A stretch of DNA of 64,000 nt from Candidatus Rifleibacterium amylolyticum (GCA_009917695.1 JAACJG010000009.1:62001-126000); one strand, 5' to 3'. Counted from the stretch's first letter, positions 51,951 to 61,165 are shown. Numbers and translations: made by a program. The notes: generated by a model not told the origin, from the sequence alone.

Positions 51951-52661
51951 ATGGAATCCGGCCAGACACCGCGGCCACTGGCCTGCAGCGAACGTGCCGC
52001 AGTTCTGCTGAATGGCGAATACGATCTGTCGCCAGATTTTTTCAGGCTGAGCATGGAATACGAAACTTTCGACTTTTTCTGCGCCGATGGCGGTGCCAAT
52101 CTTGCCGTCAAACTTGGCATCGTTCCACAGCTGGTCATGGGTGACATGGATTCAATAAGCATTCAAACACGGCGCCGGCTCGAAAAACAGTGCCGTTTTA
52201 TCGAACTGCCGGTCGACAAAGACGTCAGCGATGCAGAAGCCCTGCTCAACATGCTGAACGAACAGGGATACAGCGAAATTCACATTTTCGCGGCAACCGG
52301 CGGCCGAATTGACCAGACCATGTTCAATCTCCAGCTGCTGCAAAGATTTCCTCAAGCCCGCATAATTACCAGAGACGAGGAAATAAGCTACATAGCCAGT
52401 TCCAGCCGCATTACCGGCAAAGTTGGATGCCGAGCGTCTTTGCTCGCAATAAGCGGACGCGTCAGCGGACTGACGCTCGAAGGGTTCCAGTTCAATCTGC
52501 ATAACAGAAGCATTGAATCTGGTTCGACACTGACTCTGAGTAATGTTATAATCAGCAGCAGCGCCAGAGTCAAATACGATGAAGGCGCACTGCTTCTTAT
52601 CGCTGAAAGGCTCGCACCCGCCGATGCAAAGCCAAAACAGAGGCTGCATCTGGTCAAATAG
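51951..52661 (+). CDS. thiN: thiamine pyrophosphokinase
   Basis: A 236-residue enzyme that forms thiamine diphosphate from thiamine and ATP. Typical segments are FFCADGGANLAVKLGIVPQLVMGDMDSI, the LPVDKDVSDAEALLNML motif (usually KDxTD), FAATGGRIDQTMFNLQLL and a C-terminal beta-barrel (LEGFQFNLHNRSIESGSTLTLSN). No thiamine biosynthesis genes or TPP riboswitch adjoin it, so it probably serves salvage. AAGGAG is upstream of the ATG. Confidence 0.88.
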   Translation: MESGQTPRPLACSERAAVLLNGEYDLSPDFFRLSMEYETFDFFCADGGANLAVKLGIVPQLVMGDMDSISIQTRRRLEKQCRFIELPVDKDVSDAEALLNMLNEQGYSEIHIFAATGGRIDQTMFNLQLLQRFPQARIITRDEEISYIASSSRITGKVGCRASLLAISGRVSGLTLEGFQFNLHNRSIESGSTLTLSNVIISSSARVKYDEGALLLIAERLAPADAKPKQRLHLVK

Positions 52662-52680
52662 GGATCATCAAGAGGAATAT

Positions 52681-54600
52681 ATGACATTAAGACCATCACC
52701 GGATGCCGAGAACGCAATCCCATTGCGGCATGAATTTGTCTGCACGGGGTTTGTCGAAAGAATAGCCAGCTGGGCCAGGTTTTTATGCCTGAGTTTTTTG
52801 TTCATTCAGCTTCTGGCCATTGCCATAAACCTGGTTTTCCCATTTGCAATCGATCCACCGCCGTTCTTTAACCAGATTCTGTTTTTTCTGCTGGCTTGCG
52901 CAGCTTTTGAGATATTTGCCATTCCAATTGAGGCAATCAAGGATCACTGCATAATAGATCTGCAGAAGGCTATGGTAGTCAAAGTCTACAACCGCTATCT
53001 GTTTACCAGGGTAGAAGTTATCTCGCCTTTTGACAACATCAGAGCGATTGGTGTCTCATCGAGAGCAGCGCCAATCTGGCGCAACCTTTTCTCTGACTCG
53101 CCACTGCGCTACGCCATACTTATACTTTCAGACAAGTCCATAGTAACACGTCTGACTGATTACAATCTCAGTCTCGATGCCGCCAATAAACTGGTTAAAT
53201 CTCTGCACGAAAGCTATCTGCGTAATGCAAATGTCACTTATGGTTCGAGAAACGTCGAACTAGTTTTTGATCATACGATCAGCAATACTCTGATCACCAG
53301 ACACTGCGAGCGCTCAACTTTATCTCTGGTAGATGCCGCCGTCCTGCCGGCTTTTCAGGCCGGCCTGGGTACAGCTCTGGTTATCGTCCTGATCGGTATA
53401 ACCGCCATGGTTGGTGATTTTGTTGCAGAGCAGCTTTTCAGCACCAGCCTTAAAATTGCCAATCAGCCAGTGTTTCAGCTGTTAGTTTCTCCCGGAACCC
53501 CATCTCCTGAGCAGACTCCACTTACACCACCCGAAGGACCGCCACCGGCTGATCCGTCATCAGCTCAGAACAGGGTTGCAGCCGTGCAAGCAGCGCCAGA
53601 ACAGGTTGCCATAGCCACAACAGAAGTTTCAACTCTGTCGGCAGCTTTGCCAGACTCTGCTTCGCTGGAAACGCAATCACAGCCGTCATCAGAAGATATT
53701 GTCACTGGTGCAATAACAGAAATCACAACTACGCCTCTGGAAACTCCCCCCGGTTCCACCGCCTCAACCGATTTGGTTGTAGAAGCTAAAGTAGCAGCTG
53801 AACCAGAAAAAACCGAGCCGATAAAGGAGATTGACAGCGCTGTCGAAGTTGTATCGCATGAGCCCGAGACTACTGTTAAAGCAGCTGTTTCCGGTGATCT
53901 GGCTTCATCGATAATACACAAAACAACGCTCAGACCTGAAGCTTACGTCCTTGTGCCACTACCAAGCAGAGTTCCATCGCTTGACGAAAAAAGCATTCTT
54001 GCTGCAAATCCCGAACAGACAAATGCCGATAAACCGTCACCTCTGCGTATTATACTACCGGACATATCTCCCTCAAGAACTGCGGTTGCCAATTCTACAG
54101 AAGTTCAACCGCCGACTCCAAAGTTTGCAGACAGCAGAGATACGACTGCAGATATCTCAGGTATTATCGAGAAAACAGCTGAACCCGCACAATCAGAAGC
54201 TCTGGCAAAAGTCAGTGAAGTGAAAATCACAGACTATATCGGTCAAGATGTCGAATCTGTAATAGAACGGCTGGGGAAACCTGTTGCGAACATCAAGTCT
54301 TCCTCAGGCCAGCAGCTGATCTATTCGGGCATCACCATGCAAACTGATGCTTCGGGTTCTACTATTCGCCAGGTAAATCTGACCAGCCAGCAGAGCAAGA
54401 TTCTTGGCCCTCTTTATACTCACGGTGACCTCGCAGTCGGCAGCACAATTCGCGAAGCAAGAAGAAGACTGGGGGTTCCTCAGGAAAACCCCGATTCTCC
54501 CGGCCTGCATTTCCCGAAGCAGGGCATATCGATCTACCCGCTACCAGGCGCCCCCGACATTATCGGATCGATCAAGCTGTATAAACGCTCGTCCGACTGA
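52681..54600 (+). CDS. membrane protein with Pro/Thr-rich linker and SmpA-like tail
   Basis: A 639-residue protein starting at MTLRPSPDAEN after AAGAGGAATAT. Two helices near residues 30-80 and a hydrophobic segment near 215-245 frame a cytosolic beta-rich part (VVKVYNRYLFTRVEVISPFDNIRAIGVSS) resembling a PH-like domain. A long disordered Thr/Pro/Glu/Ala region (about 265-500) leads to a C-terminal domain (about 515-639, KITDYIGQDVESVIERLGKP...VGSTIREARRRLG) that recalls SmpA/OmlA-type repeats. Unknown function; probable envelope spanning role. Ankyrin-protein gene follows by 35 bases. Confidence 0.6.
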   Translation: MTLRPSPDAENAIPLRHEFVCTGFVERIASWARFLCLSFLFIQLLAIAINLVFPFAIDPPPFFNQILFFLLACAAFEIFAIPIEAIKDHCIIDLQKAMVVKVYNRYLFTRVEVISPFDNIRAIGVSSRAAPIWRNLFSDSPLRYAILILSDKSIVTRLTDYNLSLDAANKLVKSLHESYLRNANVTYGSRNVELVFDHTISNTLITRHCERSTLSLVDAAVLPAFQAGLGTALVIVLIGITAMVGDFVAEQLFSTSLKIANQPVFQLLVSPGTPSPEQTPLTPPEGPPPADPSSAQNRVAAVQAAPEQVAIATTEVSTLSAALPDSASLETQSQPSSEDIVTGAITEITTTPLETPPGSTASTDLVVEAKVAAEPEKTEPIKEIDSAVEVVSHEPETTVKAAVSGDLASSIIHKTTLRPEAYVLVPLPSRVPSLDEKSILAANPEQTNADKPSPLRIILPDISPSRTAVANSTEVQPPTPKFADSRDTTADISGIIEKTAEPAQSEALAKVSEVKITDYIGQDVESVIERLGKPVANIKSSSGQQLIYSGITMQTDASGSTIRQVNLTSQQSKILGPLYTHGDLAVGSTIREARRRLGVPQENPDSPGLHFPKQGISIYPLPGAPDIIGSIKLYKRSSD

Positions 54601-54635
54601 CACAGCGACCAGACAACAACAAACTGAACCAAAAT

Positions 54636-55529
54636 ATGAAATATCAAAGAGAAAAACAGCCACCATCGTGCCTGACATCTATATTTGGCTTCGCCTTTGT
54701 GATCTTCTGGGCTCTGGTATGCATTTACCCGGCTTTCTGGCATGTGATGACCGACGACCCATGCTATCGTCGTTACGGTATCTGGCGGGTATCTTCCTTT
54801 ACCGTCGGTGCGGTGAGTGTAGCATTTTACGATCTCTACCACAGATACCTTTATCCGGTACACAATGCAGTTATCAGAAGTCGTGCCGATCTGCTCAGGC
54901 AGATGACAAAAGCACAGCTCAAATCAGATCAGAAAGATGGATTTGATATGACAGCTCTCGCCTATGCTGCGCGCTACGGGCTGAAGAGCGAGCTCGAAAT
55001 CCTTCTTGCCAACGGCGCAAGCCCCGATCTCATAACCTGGAACGATATGACCGCGACAATGCATGCCCTCGACAAGGGTCACTATAAAATCGCACTCTAT
55101 CTGGTTGAAAATGGTGCCGATGCGAGCATTGCCAATCTGAACGGCAAAAGTGCAATTCACCTCGCCGCCCAGATGAACCAGGATCAGATTATCGCAAAAG
55201 TGGCCGAAAACCCTGCAAACCTGACAAAACTGGACGTGCCAGACATAAAAGGACTGACACCTCTCGACTACGCCATCAATAAAAACTCTTTCCGTGCGAT
55301 AATGCAACTGGCCGCGTCTGGAGCAGAATGTCAGTTCAGCACCACGCCGAAAACTGACGAGATCTCGGTATTTCTGAGCAACTGGCAAAAATCAGGAGAA
55401 AAGCCTTTTACCATGTCCGTTTCCGCCGAATCTGAGGGTGGCTACTATTCGACGGTCATAAGTGATAAAATACCAGCCGAACTGCCCGAAAACGTTAAAC
55501 CTGAGACATTCAGAAATCGAGGCCACTGA
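54636..55529 (+). CDS. ankyrin-repeat membrane protein
   Basis: A 297-residue protein with two N-terminal membrane helices (about 12-35 and 50-72) and then ankyrin repeats between about residues 100 and 230: MTALAYAARYGLKSELEILLANGASPDL, MHALDKGHYKIALYLVENGADASI, KSAIHLAAQMNQDQIIAKV and LTPLDYAINKNSFRAIMQLAASGAE. The repeats should bind a protein partner on the cytosolic side. Last ~60 residues are not assigned. Its TGA overlaps the ATG of the MazG-like gene by one base. Confidence 0.75.
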   Translation: MKYQREKQPPSCLTSIFGFAFVIFWALVCIYPAFWHVMTDDPCYRRYGIWRVSSFTVGAVSVAFYDLYHRYLYPVHNAVIRSRADLLRQMTKAQLKSDQKDGFDMTALAYAARYGLKSELEILLANGASPDLITWNDMTATMHALDKGHYKIALYLVENGADASIANLNGKSAIHLAAQMNQDQIIAKVAENPANLTKLDVPDIKGLTPLDYAINKNSFRAIMQLAASGAECQFSTTPKTDEISVFLSNWQKSGEKPFTMSVSAESEGGYYSTVISDKIPAELPENVKPETFRNRGH

Positions 55530-55876
55530 TGAAAACATACCACGAACTATTGAAAAAACTCATAATTTTCCGTCAGGAACGCAACTGGGAAAAGTTTCAT
55601 AAACCCAAAGACCTGGCAATGGCTGCGGCCATCGAAGCGGCCGAGTTAATGCAGGAATTTCTCTGGAAATCAGATGAAGAAGTTACGGTTGAGGTCACCA
55701 ACAACAAGCAACGTTTTGCCGATGAAATTGCCGACACCGTCGTCTATCTTATGCTTCTTGCCGACGATCTTGGCATCGACATGTACGAAGCCATCGACTC
55801 CAAGATGAAAAAGAATGCCGAACGCTACCCGGTCGATAAGTGCCGTGGCAAATCGACCAAGTATACCAACCTCTGA
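55529..55876 (+). CDS. MazG-like nucleotide pyrophosphohydrolase
   Basis: A 115-residue all-alpha NTP pyrophosphatase of the MazG/RS21-C6 (dCTPase) group. The metal-binding acidic helices are visible: KDLAMAAAIEAAELMQEFLW (EXXE) and FADEIADTVVYLMLLADDLG (EXXD). GRSTKYTNL-like ends are typical. It should clean up non-canonical (d)NTPs in the cytosol. Translationally coupled to the ankyrin gene before it. Confidence 0.86.
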   Translation: MKTYHELLKKLIIFRQERNWEKFHKPKDLAMAAAIEAAELMQEFLWKSDEEVTVEVTNNKQRFADEIADTVVYLMLLADDLGIDMYEAIDSKMKKNAERYPVDKCRGKSTKYTNL

Positions 55877-55894
55877 CACTGCCGATCAGAAAAG

Positions 55895-56299
55895 TCATAT
55901 CTCAACTTTAAAGGGAATCACCGACAGTGCGATGCCAATAACAGCATTGTAAATAACGCTGCTGACAAACATTGGAAGCAGGACAAGGCCGATCCCACAA
56001 AGCAAAAATCCCGCTCTGGCTGCTTTTTTACCATAAATGAAGTAGCCACTGCCTACCGCCCCCCATATAATACCAAGAAAGAGAGAAGTGCCATCCCAGC
56101 CGTCATCTGGGGCAGGCCTGCCGACAGCTGCAGATTCGGCTCCACTACCAGCTTCAGCTTCCAGAAGTTTTCTGGCAGTCTCTATCTGACCCTCATATGA
56201 GAGCTCGTGAGCCTTATTGAACATATCTTCATCTGTGCCGGCACAGAGTATAAAAGGGCACAGAACCAGAATCGTCAGAATCAGCAATAATCTTTTCAT
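55895..56299 (-). CDS. small exported membrane protein, unknown
   Basis: A 134-residue protein with a signal peptide or first helix (MKRLLLILTILVLCPFILCAG; the cysteine before AG could be a lipoprotein-type cysteine, though the box is weak). A helical polar stretch (MFNKAHELSYEGQIETARKLLEAE) looks like one tetratricopeptide unit, followed by two or three hydrophobic helices with GSGYFIYGKKAARAGF. I do not recognise the family. Monocistronic. Confidence 0.55.
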   Translation of the reverse strand: MKRLLLILTILVLCPFILCAGTDEDMFNKAHELSYEGQIETARKLLEAEAGSGAESAAVGRPAPDDGWDGTSLFLGIIWGAVGSGYFIYGKKAARAGFLLCGIGLVLLPMFVSSVIYNAVIGIALSVIPFKVEI

Positions 56300-56354
56300 A
56301 ACTCTCCCGCTATCTTAAAAAAGACATCCGACATATTCACTATACACCCAATTA

Positions 56355-56384
56355 TTGATATTTTGCTTTACTGATTGGTAAAAT
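56355..56384 (+). promoter_or_regulatory. sigma-70-type promoter of the ABC importer genes
   Basis: TTGATA (56355-56360), an 18-base spacer and TAAAAT (56379-56384), 40 bases before the permease ATG. No Fur box or riboswitch is evident in the gap. Confidence 0.5.
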
Positions 56385-56424
56385 CGGCTTATCATTCGGC
56401 GTTAACCTATTTAACAGACTCATC

Positions 56425-57438
56425 ATGACCGCAAAAAAATATCGTCTTACGCTAACATTGCTGGTTATTACTCTGGCGGTAACTGCATACATATCTTTAC
56501 ATATTGGCACGATCAGCATTCCATGGTTTGCTGTTCTTGTCAGCTTTGACGCTGGCGAACTCGATATCTCTGCGGAAACGGCAGAAACCTATAAAACAGT
56601 CGTCAGCCAGATAAGACTGCCCAGGGTATTGACCGCACTTCTTTGTGGAGCCGCGCTGGCAATCTCGGGAGCCGCCTATCAGAGCATGTTCATGAATCCG
56701 CTGGTCTCGCCCGCGCTACTTGGAGTATTGGCCGGAGCGGCTTTCGGGGCTTCGCTTGGCATGTTGATAAGCAATAACATTCTGGTAGCCCAACTTCTCG
56801 CATTCGGCTTTGGCGTTGTCTCCGTCGGCACAGCTGTTTTGCTCGCGCGCTTTTTCCCGGGAAATCGGCTGATTATGCTTATAATGGGTGGTGTCATCAG
56901 TTCATCGCTTTTTACTGCGCTGCTTTCTGTTATCAAATTTATCGCCGACACCCAGAATGAACTGCCGGCAATAGTTTACTGGCTGATGGGAGGGTTTTCG
57001 GCGGTTTCGAGCTCAGCAGCAGCAATGGTGCTGCCATTTGTCGCGGTCGGCATAGTTCTGATCATCGCCATGTCGGGTTATCTGAATGTTCTGAGCATGG
57101 GCGATGAAGAAGCCGCCAGCCTGGGAGTCAATGTAAAACGCAGCAGAATGGTTCTGATAATCATCACCACACTGATCAGCTCGCTGACGGTGGCTCTTGG
57201 CGGCATGATCGGCTGGGTCGGGCTGATGATACCTCATATCGCACGTATGATCTGTGGCGCCGACAATCGGCAGTTGCTGCCAATTTCAGCTCTTATCGGG
57301 GCGATCTACCTGCTGATCGTCGATAATATCTGCCGCACGGCTTTTGCCGGCGAAATTCCCATTGGCATCATGACCTCACTGATGGGTATACCATTTTTTA
57401 TACTTGTCCTCAGCCGCACTGAAAGCAGGTGGAACTGA
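56425..57438 (+). CDS. FecCD-family ABC transporter permease
   Basis: A 337-residue inner-membrane permease for iron-siderophore, heme or cobalamin import, with about nine to ten helices. Family motifs: RLPRVLTALLCGAALAISGAAYQSMFMNPLVSPALLG, YWLMGGFSAVSS, GDEEAASLGVNVKRSR and GMIGWVGLMIPHIARMICG, the coupling helix. No substrate-binding protein or TonB receptor is next to it, so the ligand is undecided. Its stop overlaps the ATPase start. Confidence 0.9.
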   Translation: MTAKKYRLTLTLLVITLAVTAYISLHIGTISIPWFAVLVSFDAGELDISAETAETYKTVVSQIRLPRVLTALLCGAALAISGAAYQSMFMNPLVSPALLGVLAGAAFGASLGMLISNNILVAQLLAFGFGVVSVGTAVLLARFFPGNRLIMLIMGGVISSSLFTALLSVIKFIADTQNELPAIVYWLMGGFSAVSSSAAAMVLPFVAVGIVLIIAMSGYLNVLSMGDEEAASLGVNVKRSRMVLIIITTLISSLTVALGGMIGWVGLMIPHIARMICGADNRQLLPISALIGAIYLLIVDNICRTAFAGEIPIGIMTSLMGIPFFILVLSRTESRWN

Positions 57439-58220
57439 TGTATCCACTCAAAGTAGAAAATCTCAGTTTTGCCTGGGGTTCGAAAATAACGATCGATGAC
57501 GTCACTTTCAGCATCGAGACCGGAACAGTTACATCGATTCTGGGGCCAAACGGCAGCGGCAAAACCACGCTTCTCAAACTTATGCTGGGTTTTCTAAGCC
57601 CGGTCAGTGGCAGAGTGATGCTGGGTGAACACGACCTTGCAACCCTTGATCTGGCCATGCGCGCAAAAAAGATGGCTTATGTACCGCAGCGCCACACCGC
57701 TGTTTTTTCGTACCGGGTTCTCGACATAGTGGTTCTCGGGCGCATCCCCTACTCGAATGTTTTCTGCAGAATAACTGACAATGACTACCAGATTGCCAGC
57801 GAATGCCTGACCCAGCTGGGTATAGGCCATCTTGCCGAGCGCTCTTACACAGAAATAAGTGGCGGCGAACAGCAGCTGGTTCTTATTGCAAGAGCTCTTG
57901 TACAGCAGGCTGAAATACTTATAATGGATGAACCGGTATCTGGCCTGGATTACGGCAATCAGTTGATGTTGCTCAAACAACTGCGACGATTAGCACAAAA
58001 TGGAATTACCTGCGTCAAAACGACCCATTACCCTGAACATGCATTGTGGACATCAGATCGGGCTATTTTTGTACGAGCCGGCAAAATTATCGCTACCGGC
58101 AACTCGGCTGATATAATAAACAGTTCTACGCTTAAAGATCTATACAACGCTGACATAAGAATACTGGAAAGCGAAGCAGGTTCGCAAAAAATGCGAACCT
58201 GCGTGCCTGTTTTCGATTAA
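57438..58220 (+). CDS. FecE/FepC-type ABC transporter ATP-binding protein
   Basis: A 260-residue ATPase partner of the preceding permease. Walker A GPNGSGKTTLLKLMLG, Q-loop YVPQRH, signature EISGGEQQLVLIARALV, Walker B EILIMDEPVSGLD and H-loop CVKTTHYPEHA are all intact. I start at the ATG overlapping the permease TGA (TGATG), with AGGTGG upstream, not at the GTG three codons earlier. There is no third component downstream; the next gene converges. Confidence 0.92.
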   Translation: MYPLKVENLSFAWGSKITIDDVTFSIETGTVTSILGPNGSGKTTLLKLMLGFLSPVSGRVMLGEHDLATLDLAMRAKKMAYVPQRHTAVFSYRVLDIVVLGRIPYSNVFCRITDNDYQIASECLTQLGIGHLAERSYTEISGGEQQLVLIARALVQQAEILIMDEPVSGLDYGNQLMLLKQLRRLAQNGITCVKTTHYPEHALWTSDRAIFVRAGKIIATGNSADIINSSTLKDLYNADIRILESEAGSQKMRTCVPVFD

Positions 58221-58234
58221 ATCAGGTTAAGAAC

Positions 58235-59311
58235 TCAGTGAAGAGTTTCGCCAGAATGAACTGCGTCAACCAGTTCGCTTTCGAGTTCATAATATTCGTC
58301 AATGTCCTGGGTTTTCGAATTCTTGATCGGATATAGACTTCTGATGTTGCCATTCATCGTATAAAGCTGCCAGTATGACTCGGCGCCGTTGATATTGGCA
58401 CGAAATCTCATGGCTCCTGCAATTCCGCCATTTTTACGGGCGACTTCCATTGCGATATGGCCGAGAGCCAGTATTGCCTGCACCGAATTGCCGATCGAAA
58501 AACCGCCGATAGACTTGTAGGCATTCGGCAGCGGGCCGTCTTCTCCGTCGGGATCCCAGTAGAAAGAACCGGTAAAGGCTTTCGGGTTGCCAACATCAGC
58601 TGTTACCGAACGAATCTCGGTGTTTCCAGCACGTTCGTCGTGATAAAACTTGTACCACCAGTGATAGCCGCTGACCTTTTTGCCATTGAGTTCGCCAGCG
58701 ATAACGTGTTCAAAGCCCAAACCGGAGCCGAACCAGTTCTTTTTAAGATCGGCAATAGTAGTACCAGTACTGGTCAAGGCATGTTTGATGACCGGATCGT
58801 TCTTTATTGAATCAAGATAGGCGTCAATTTCTTCTGAGAGTCTTGGGGCGTCATTGGTGCCGTTCTTTGGGTTGAACAGGCTACAAAGTTTTACGGCATC
58901 AGCGTAACTGCGCGGCAAACTTGCGTTGATATCTTCAAAAAGAAAATTTTCACCGGTTTTATACTTGGGGTTTTTTGCCACTTTCATGGCATCTTTATCG
59001 AGACCCGGTATTGCTGCAGCAATGCGACAGATTTCGTCTGAAACCGATGCCGAATTACGGCTGCCGTATGCCGAAAAGCTAACAGGATTGTTGCGATTAG
59101 CGGCAGCTTCTGCCTGTGATACTGCGAGATCGAAATCATGCTGATTTTCAATCAGACCAGCAATAATGCTGTTGCGAAGAGTCTGCTGAAGGGAACTGTC
59201 AGCTATAGAGTCGAGCTGCGAACTGAAAAGCGGCAGGCGGCTTTCCTGGGCTCCAAGGAAAGCAGAAGACAAAAGCAGGAAAGACAAAATACAAATTTGA
59301 ATGCGACGCAT
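58235..59311 (-). CDS. secreted EndoU-family (XendoU-like) ribonuclease
   Basis: A 358-residue protein with a signal peptide (MRRIQICILSFLLLSSAFLGAQ). The C-terminal half fits the EndoU fold of eukaryotic XendoU/placental protein 11: LGFEHVIAGELNGKKVSGYHWWYKFYHDERAG carries the two catalytic histidines (His202, His217), 15 residues apart as in the family. A Lys suited to the third catalytic place follows in GNPKAFTGSFYW. EndoU enzymes cut RNA after U leaving 2',3'-cyclic phosphates. Bacterial EndoU domains are mostly toxin tips; this one is a whole exported protein with a family-like helical N-terminal region. AAGAAGGAG precedes the ATG. Confidence 0.75.
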   Translation of the reverse strand: MRRIQICILSFLLLSSAFLGAQESRLPLFSSQLDSIADSSLQQTLRNSIIAGLIENQHDFDLAVSQAEAAANRNNPVSFSAYGSRNSASVSDEICRIAAAIPGLDKDAMKVAKNPKYKTGENFLFEDINASLPRSYADAVKLCSLFNPKNGTNDAPRLSEEIDAYLDSIKNDPVIKHALTSTGTTIADLKKNWFGSGLGFEHVIAGELNGKKVSGYHWWYKFYHDERAGNTEIRSVTADVGNPKAFTGSFYWDPDGEDGPLPNAYKSIGGFSIGNSVQAILALGHIAMEVARKNGGIAGAMRFRANINGAESYWQLYTMNGNIRSLYPIKNSKTQDIDEYYELESELVDAVHSGETLH

Positions 59312-59374
59312 TTACGCTCCTTCTTAATCGATACTCATATACTGTTGCGAAGCGGAGAAAACACACAAGAACTC

Positions 59375-59409
59375 AGATACTTATTACTTCATACTGAAGA
59401 TACTTATTA
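59375..59409. repeat. direct repeat upstream of the EndoU gene
   Basis: AGATACTTATTA occurs twice with a 23-base period (59375-59386 and 59398-59409), 64 to 98 bases upstream of the leftward EndoU start. It may be a regulator-binding pair. Confidence 0.35.
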
Positions 59410-59428
59410 GAGCTTAACAAAGTTTTGT

Positions 59429-59468
59429 AAAAAAAACAATCCCCCGACATTTTTTTATCGAGGGATTG
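59429..59468 (-). terminator. rho-independent terminator of the sulfur operon
   Basis: A CAATCCC/GGGATTG stem (59437-59443 with 59462-59468), extended by CGA/TCG pairs, is followed on the minus strand by eight T residues. It lies ten bases past the stop of the last operon gene. Confidence 0.85.
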
Positions 59469-59477
59469 TACAACAGC

Positions 59478-60653
59478 CTACTCAGCCGCAGCACCCGGCG
59501 GCGAAGCGCTGCCAACCGCCATACCAGAGCCGAGAAACATTGTGCGCCAATGATTGATTTCGTTAGCTTGTGCTTCTGACAATGGCTCGATGCGCAATGA
59601 TGCCGGCTTGAGAACTCTATCGAAAAAGCCACGCAGACCGTCGGCCATCACTTTTACATTGCGGTAACCGAATATCTGAAGAACGACCCAGGCCTGGCCG
59701 GGGTGTACCGAACCATTCGATACCAGAACGATAAGATCATGCTCACGATAACGGTCAAGCATCTTAACGGCGCTATTTATCGGCAGGTGTATAGAACCGG
59801 GAATATGCCATTCGTCATATTCTTCACGGCTCCGCAGATCTGCTATCACTATTCTTTTCTGACCGGCCAGGAGAGCACGCGCCACCTCCTCAGGTTCAAT
59901 ATGATCTTCAGCCAGTTCAACATGGTTCAACACCTCGCTCGCATAGACACCGGTCTCGACCACCTTGTACCCTGTGCTTCCAGATCGGTTGAGCGCCATG
60001 ACCATTACTGCACCGACAAGTATGAACACAGAAAAAGCCCACAAGCCCGAACTACGCTCGGCGAGACGTATAAAACTGAATCGTTCTTCGATAAGTTCAG
60101 ACGTCCAGAAGGCAAAAACTGCGATTACCGTTACCAACAAGGCAAAATCGCCGAATTCGATACCAGTTTCCTTATAAATATGGCTTACGCCCATATTGCC
60201 CCAGTTATAATAAGGCTCGATAAGAGGGTAAGCTTCGTTAAAAGCATAACTGCCTAAAATAGCGCCGAAAAGAAAAACCAGCGCGTCAAATTTGCCACTG
60301 ACAGCACCGACAACAGCAGTGCCCGGGCACCAGCCGCTCATGACAAAACCGATGCCGAATATGAAGCCTCCCAGAATCTGCGCACCAAGAATAGTTTCTG
60401 GAACATATATCGCATCAGGCCTGATCACGCCAAAGGCAAAGGCGAAGCCAAGACCAAGCATGGCTGTGACAACAGCACTGAACATAACCTTGAGCACTGC
60501 CATATCGCGAAAATAAAAAATACCGGCAAGGCGGCGCGAACTGCCAAAACCAGCCTGTTCGAGACACCAGCCAAAAGCTGCGCCAATAACCAGCGATATC
60601 AGAAAAGCGTTGGCCGATGAAAGACTGTTGCTGCTGAAAATAGTTTCAATCAT
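59478..60653 (-). CDS. YeeE/YedE sulfur permease with C-terminal rhodanese-like domain
   Basis: A 391-residue protein. About eight membrane helices with the YeeE/YedE (thiosulfate-transporter) features GWCLEQAGFGSSRRLAG and FGIGFVMSGWCPGTAVVGAVSG, each holding a conserved Cys. After residue ~240 a rhodanese fold follows (IVIADLRSREEYDEWHIPGSIHLPI), but the active-site loop reads VSNGSVHPGQA with Ser in place of the catalytic Cys, so this domain cannot form a persulfide. It may bind substrate or a partner. Last gene of a three-gene operon; overlaps the previous gene by eight bases. Confidence 0.85.
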   Translation of the reverse strand: MIETIFSSNSLSSANAFLISLVIGAAFGWCLEQAGFGSSRRLAGIFYFRDMAVLKVMFSAVVTAMLGLGFAFAFGVIRPDAIYVPETILGAQILGGFIFGIGFVMSGWCPGTAVVGAVSGKFDALVFLFGAILGSYAFNEAYPLIEPYYNWGNMGVSHIYKETGIEFGDFALLVTVIAVFAFWTSELIEERFSFIRLAERSSGLWAFSVFILVGAVMVMALNRSGSTGYKVVETGVYASEVLNHVELAEDHIEPEEVARALLAGQKRIVIADLRSREEYDEWHIPGSIHLPINSAVKMLDRYREHDLIVLVSNGSVHPGQAWVVLQIFGYRNVKVMADGLRGFFDRVLKPASLRIEPLSEAQANEINHWRTMFLGSGMAVGSASPPGAAAE

Positions 60654-61164
60654 GCCACTGCCTCCTGAACATGTATGCGGTCAGATAGCCTCCGGCAAAA
60701 GTAGCGAGCAGAAATGCCACCCCCCCGGTTGTGAGAAGTGCAGTTCCGGTCAATGCCATACCAGAAGTGCATCCTCTGGCAAGTCGCGTGGCAAATCCAG
60801 CTATAATTCCACCGATTAGAGCCAATGCCAGCCTCTTTCCGGCCGGACATGAGGCACCTCGTTCTGTCTGTATCTGTATGCGACGATTGACAAAGGCCGA
60901 AACGAAGCCACCCAGCAGAATGCCAGCGAGCATGAAGACCAGATAGTATTTTAGTGGCTGCGCGCCCCATGCACCAAAATACTCAGAGTTGAGTATGGAT
61001 TCAGGGTTGATGCAGAGACCGCACCAGGCGGAAATTCTTGCCAGCCCTCCGGAAGCGCCCAGGCCAGTGCCTAGAATCAGGAAAGATGCAAGAAGAGTCA
61101 GGCCAAGCAAAAAGCCAGCCAGATAAGGATTTAGATAAGGATTGCCCTGTTGTTCATTATACAT
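60646..61164 (-). CDS. YeeE/YedE-family permease subunit
   Basis: A 172-residue membrane protein with four to five helices and the family motif LARGCTSGMALTGTALLTTGG, whose Cys is conserved in thiosulfate-type transporters; a second Cys region is WCGLCINPES. It is about half the size of the neighbouring YeeE part, so the two may form a complex. It starts one base beyond the stop of the MBL-rhodanese gene and overlaps the next gene by eight bases, which indicates coupled translation. Confidence 0.84.
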   Translation of the reverse strand: MYNEQQGNPYLNPYLAGFLLGLTLLASFLILGTGLGASGGLARISAWCGLCINPESILNSEYFGAWGAQPLKYYLVFMLAGILLGGFVSAFVNRRIQIQTERGASCPAGKRLALALIGGIIAGFATRLARGCTSGMALTGTALLTTGGVAFLLATFAGGYLTAYMFRRQWHD

Positions 61165-61165
61165 A

